Source: CAISIP01 sp039934375
GTDB lineage: Bacteria; Pseudomonadota; Gammaproteobacteria; Burkholderiales; Burkholderiaceae_C
Direction of reading: 5' to 3'
Assembly: GCA_039934375.1 (NCBI GenBank)
Contig: JBDTMH010000234.1
Span: forward strand, 1-6,909
DNA: 6,909 nt
Shown: positions 5,426-6,909 of the stretch, one piece after another
How the letters are laid out: each line of letters opens with the position of its first letter
How positions within the stretch are numbered: position 1 is the first letter of the stretch
The notes under the pieces: model-generated
Told to the model about the DNA's origin: nothing
Database searches by the model: none
Seen by the model: only the letters and a program-made list of their open reading frames with translations
Made by a program: the position numbers and the translations under genes

Positions 5426-6909
5426 TCAGCCGCACTGCCCGACAAAACCACAAGCCGTGCAGAAGTCGCAGCCGTCCTTCTTGATCACCGTCGGATTGCC
5501 GCACTCGGGACAGGGGCGGCCGGCCAGTATGGTGGTGCTGCGTCCGCCGGCCGGGTTCTCCAGCACGCCCATTTCGCGCACCGGAAAGCCATCTTCATCG
5601 AGCACACCGAGCATCGCGTAGCGATGGATGATGAGGCGCGCGATGTAGGCCACCGTCGAGGGCCAGATCTGCTGGCGCCGCTCGCCGGGCACGAAGGCCA
5701 TGAAGTGGCCCAACGGCTCGGCATAGTTCAGCAGCTTGCGCAGCTTCATGCCGATCCAGGCCGGGTCGATCACCCGCATGTCAAGCGACAACAGCCGAGC
5801 CAGGCCGTCCAGTGCACGCGGATAGTTGCCCGAGAAACCCAGCGCGCAAGGGCGCGTCATCGACGGCCCGTCGTGTTGCGGCAGCGTGATTTCCTTGAGT
5901 GTCAGCGTGAAGCGCTCGCCGCTGGCCGGGTTGTCGACGTCGACCGCCCAGGCCAGCGTGCCACTGGGGCCGGTCGTCGGCTCCTCGCGGCTGAACATCG
6001 CGTCGAGCACCGGTGTCGGAGCGCCATTGCCGTCCAGCGCGTGCAACTGCTCGCAGCGCCAGCGGATCACGGCCGCGGTGGCCGCCACGACACCCGGGAA
6101 CAGGCGCATCTCGCCGTTGGGCGGGAACGGCATTTCGAAGCTGCGCTCTTCGGCCACGGTGGCCAGTGCGTCGAGCTTGAGCTTGAGCCAGGCCGCGTCG
6201 TTGGCGCGCAGGTCCATCGACAAGGTCTTGGCCAATGCGCCCAGTCCGCGCGGTTGTTCGGCGCCGTTGACCCAGACCTCGAATGGCCGCGGCGCACCGC
6301 CTTCCTGCGCTGCCAGTTCCCCGACGAACAAGGCAAAGTCACCAAACGGGTGGTGCAGCATGAAGGTCCAGGCCGGATTGCCGCCCGGCAGCTCCGGCCG
6401 GCCGGGCCAGCGCAGTGATGACAACACCGGCACCGGCAGGCCCTCGAGTGCCAGCCGGCGGTTCGCGTCGGCAATCTGCAACGGTTGCGCCGGCGCCGGC
6501 AGGTCGGCCTGCAGCACCGATCCCAGCACGCTGTTGGGACGGTAGGTCGCCAGGCCCTTGAGGCCGGACTTCCAGGCTTGCATGTACAAGTCCTGAAAAT
6601 CCGCATACGGGTAATCGACCGGCACATTGACGGTCTTGGAGATCGCGGTATCCACATACGGTGCGACCGCGGCCACCATCGCCGCGTGGGCCTGCGCGCT
6701 GAGTTCGAGCGCCGTCACGAAGGCGGCCGGCAGTGGCGTGTCCTCCCCGTGCAGATGCCGGAACAGGCGCCACGCGTGGTCCTGCACCGGGTATTCCTTG
6801 AAGCTGCCATCGGGCATGCGCTTCTTGCGCGAATAGGTCCAGCTGAAGGCCGGCTCGATGCCGTTGCTGGCGTTGTCGGCAAAGGCCAGACTGATGGTGC
6901 CGGTGGGCG
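5426..6909 (-). CDS. nrdJ: Adenosylcobalamin-dependent (class II) ribonucleotide reductase, C-terminal part
   Basis: The frame is open to the right edge, and the window holds the last 493 residues. The segment begins with PTGTISLAFADNASNGIEP, the conserved PTGTIS loop of the reductase barrel near the C-terminal end of the catalytic domain. SWTYSRKKR and AAVAPYVDTAISKTVNVP follow; these are class II hallmarks. The catalytic cysteines and the nucleotide/B12 sites lie off the window. The enzyme reduces ribonucleotides to deoxyribonucleotides using a cobalamin-generated thiyl radical and needs no oxygen. After the barrel ends (about residue 120) comes a long extension with two related segments, coded at 6146-6250 and 5714-5818, which look like TSCPD-type domains. 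The tail is a cysteine cluster, CPECG then CDFCTACGFVGQCG, probably a zinc ribbon and/or the redox-active swinging arm that re-reduces the active site. The stop is at 5426-5428. The family is certain; the roles of the extension domains are inferred. Confidence 0.93.
   Translation of the reverse strand, partial: PTGTISLAFADNASNGIEPAFSWTYSRKKRMPDGSFKEYPVQDHAWRLFRHLHGEDTPLPAAFVTALELSAQAHAAMVAAVAPYVDTAISKTVNVPVDYPYADFQDLYMQAWKSGLKGLATYRPNSVLGSVLQADLPAPAQPLQIADANRRLALEGLPVPVLSSLRWPGRPELPGGNPAWTFMLHHPFGDFALFVGELAAQEGGAPRPFEVWVNGAEQPRGLGALAKTLSMDLRANDAAWLKLKLDALATVAEERSFEMPFPPNGEMRLFPGVVAATAAVIRWRCEQLHALDGNGAPTPVLDAMFSREEPTTGPSGTLAWAVDVDNPASGERFTLTLKEITLPQHDGPSMTRPCALGFSGNYPRALDGLARLLSLDMRVIDPAWIGMKLRKLLNYAEPLGHFMAFVPGERRQQIWPSTVAYIARLIIHRYAMLGVLDEDGFPVREMGVLENPAGGRSTTILAGRPCPECGNPTVIKKDGCDFCTACGFVGQCG
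5714..5818 (-). repeat. TSCPD-like repeat, copy 2, within the reductase extension
   Basis: This stretch encodes 35 residues beginning RALDGLARLLSLDMR and ending with AEP, matching copy 1 upstream in the protein. The residues just before this copy include a cysteine (RPCALGFSG) that has no counterpart in copy 1, so the two copies may have diverged in role. It lies about 70 residues before the terminal CPECG cluster. Confidence 0.6.
6146..6250 (-). repeat. TSCPD-like repeat, copy 1, within the reductase extension
   Basis: This stretch encodes 35 residues beginning RGLGALAKTLSMDLR and ending with AEE. Aligned without gaps to copy 2 (5714-5818), about 16 of 35 positions are identical, including the S-x-D-x-R and D-x-A-W cores and a K-L pair. 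The copies are offset by 432 bases (144 codons). The similarity is at protein level only, which indicates an old domain duplication. Confidence 0.6.

Noticed and set aside
5411..6418. 335-codon plus-strand open frame antisense to the reductase gene
   Set aside because: The translation is rich in R, H, Q and A with no family motif, lies opposite a clearly conserved protein, and reflects the lack of stop codons in GC-rich DNA.

Overview
The window comes from a GC-rich bacterial chromosome with dense, ordinary-looking gene packing. The strong G/C preference at third positions, the multi-PAS/Cache signalling protein and a B12-dependent ribonucleotide reductase with a long C-terminal extension suggest a proteobacterium, most likely a betaproteobacterium of the Burkholderiales type. 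This placement is an inference from gene content and base composition. No rRNA, tRNA, CRISPR array, insertion sequence or prophage gene is visible.

Layout from left to right. Minus strand, 1-2486: a membrane-anchored sensor with two transmembrane segments around a periplasmic Cache-type region, followed by four PAS domains. Its frame is closed by an amber codon at 30-32, exactly where a fifth PAS domain begins, and that PAS-like sequence continues in the same frame to the window edge. Minus strand, 2589-3581: a luciferase-like (LLM class) flavin-dependent oxidoreductase. 3582-3844: a divergent intergenic region of 263 bases with a candidate -10 box and a perfect 7-bp hairpin. Plus strand, 3845-4872: a two-gene unit made of a 93-residue DUF427 protein and an Fe(II)/2-oxoglutarate dioxygenase, joined by a GTGA start/stop overlap. 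Plus strand, 4937-5374: a single-domain universal stress protein with the full ATP-binding motif. 5375-5425: a short convergent gap holding two adjacent hairpins. Minus strand, 5426 to the right edge: the C-terminal 493 residues of an adenosylcobalamin-dependent (class II) ribonucleotide reductase, with an internally duplicated TSCPD-like segment and a cysteine-rich tail.

The genes do not form one obvious pathway. The tightest functional unit is the DUF427/dioxygenase pair, whose substrate cannot be read from sequence. The universal stress protein may be read through from that pair or have its own promoter. The points most worth a second look are the amber-interrupted sensor, the coupled DUF427/dioxygenase pair, and the duplicated C-terminal region of the reductase.
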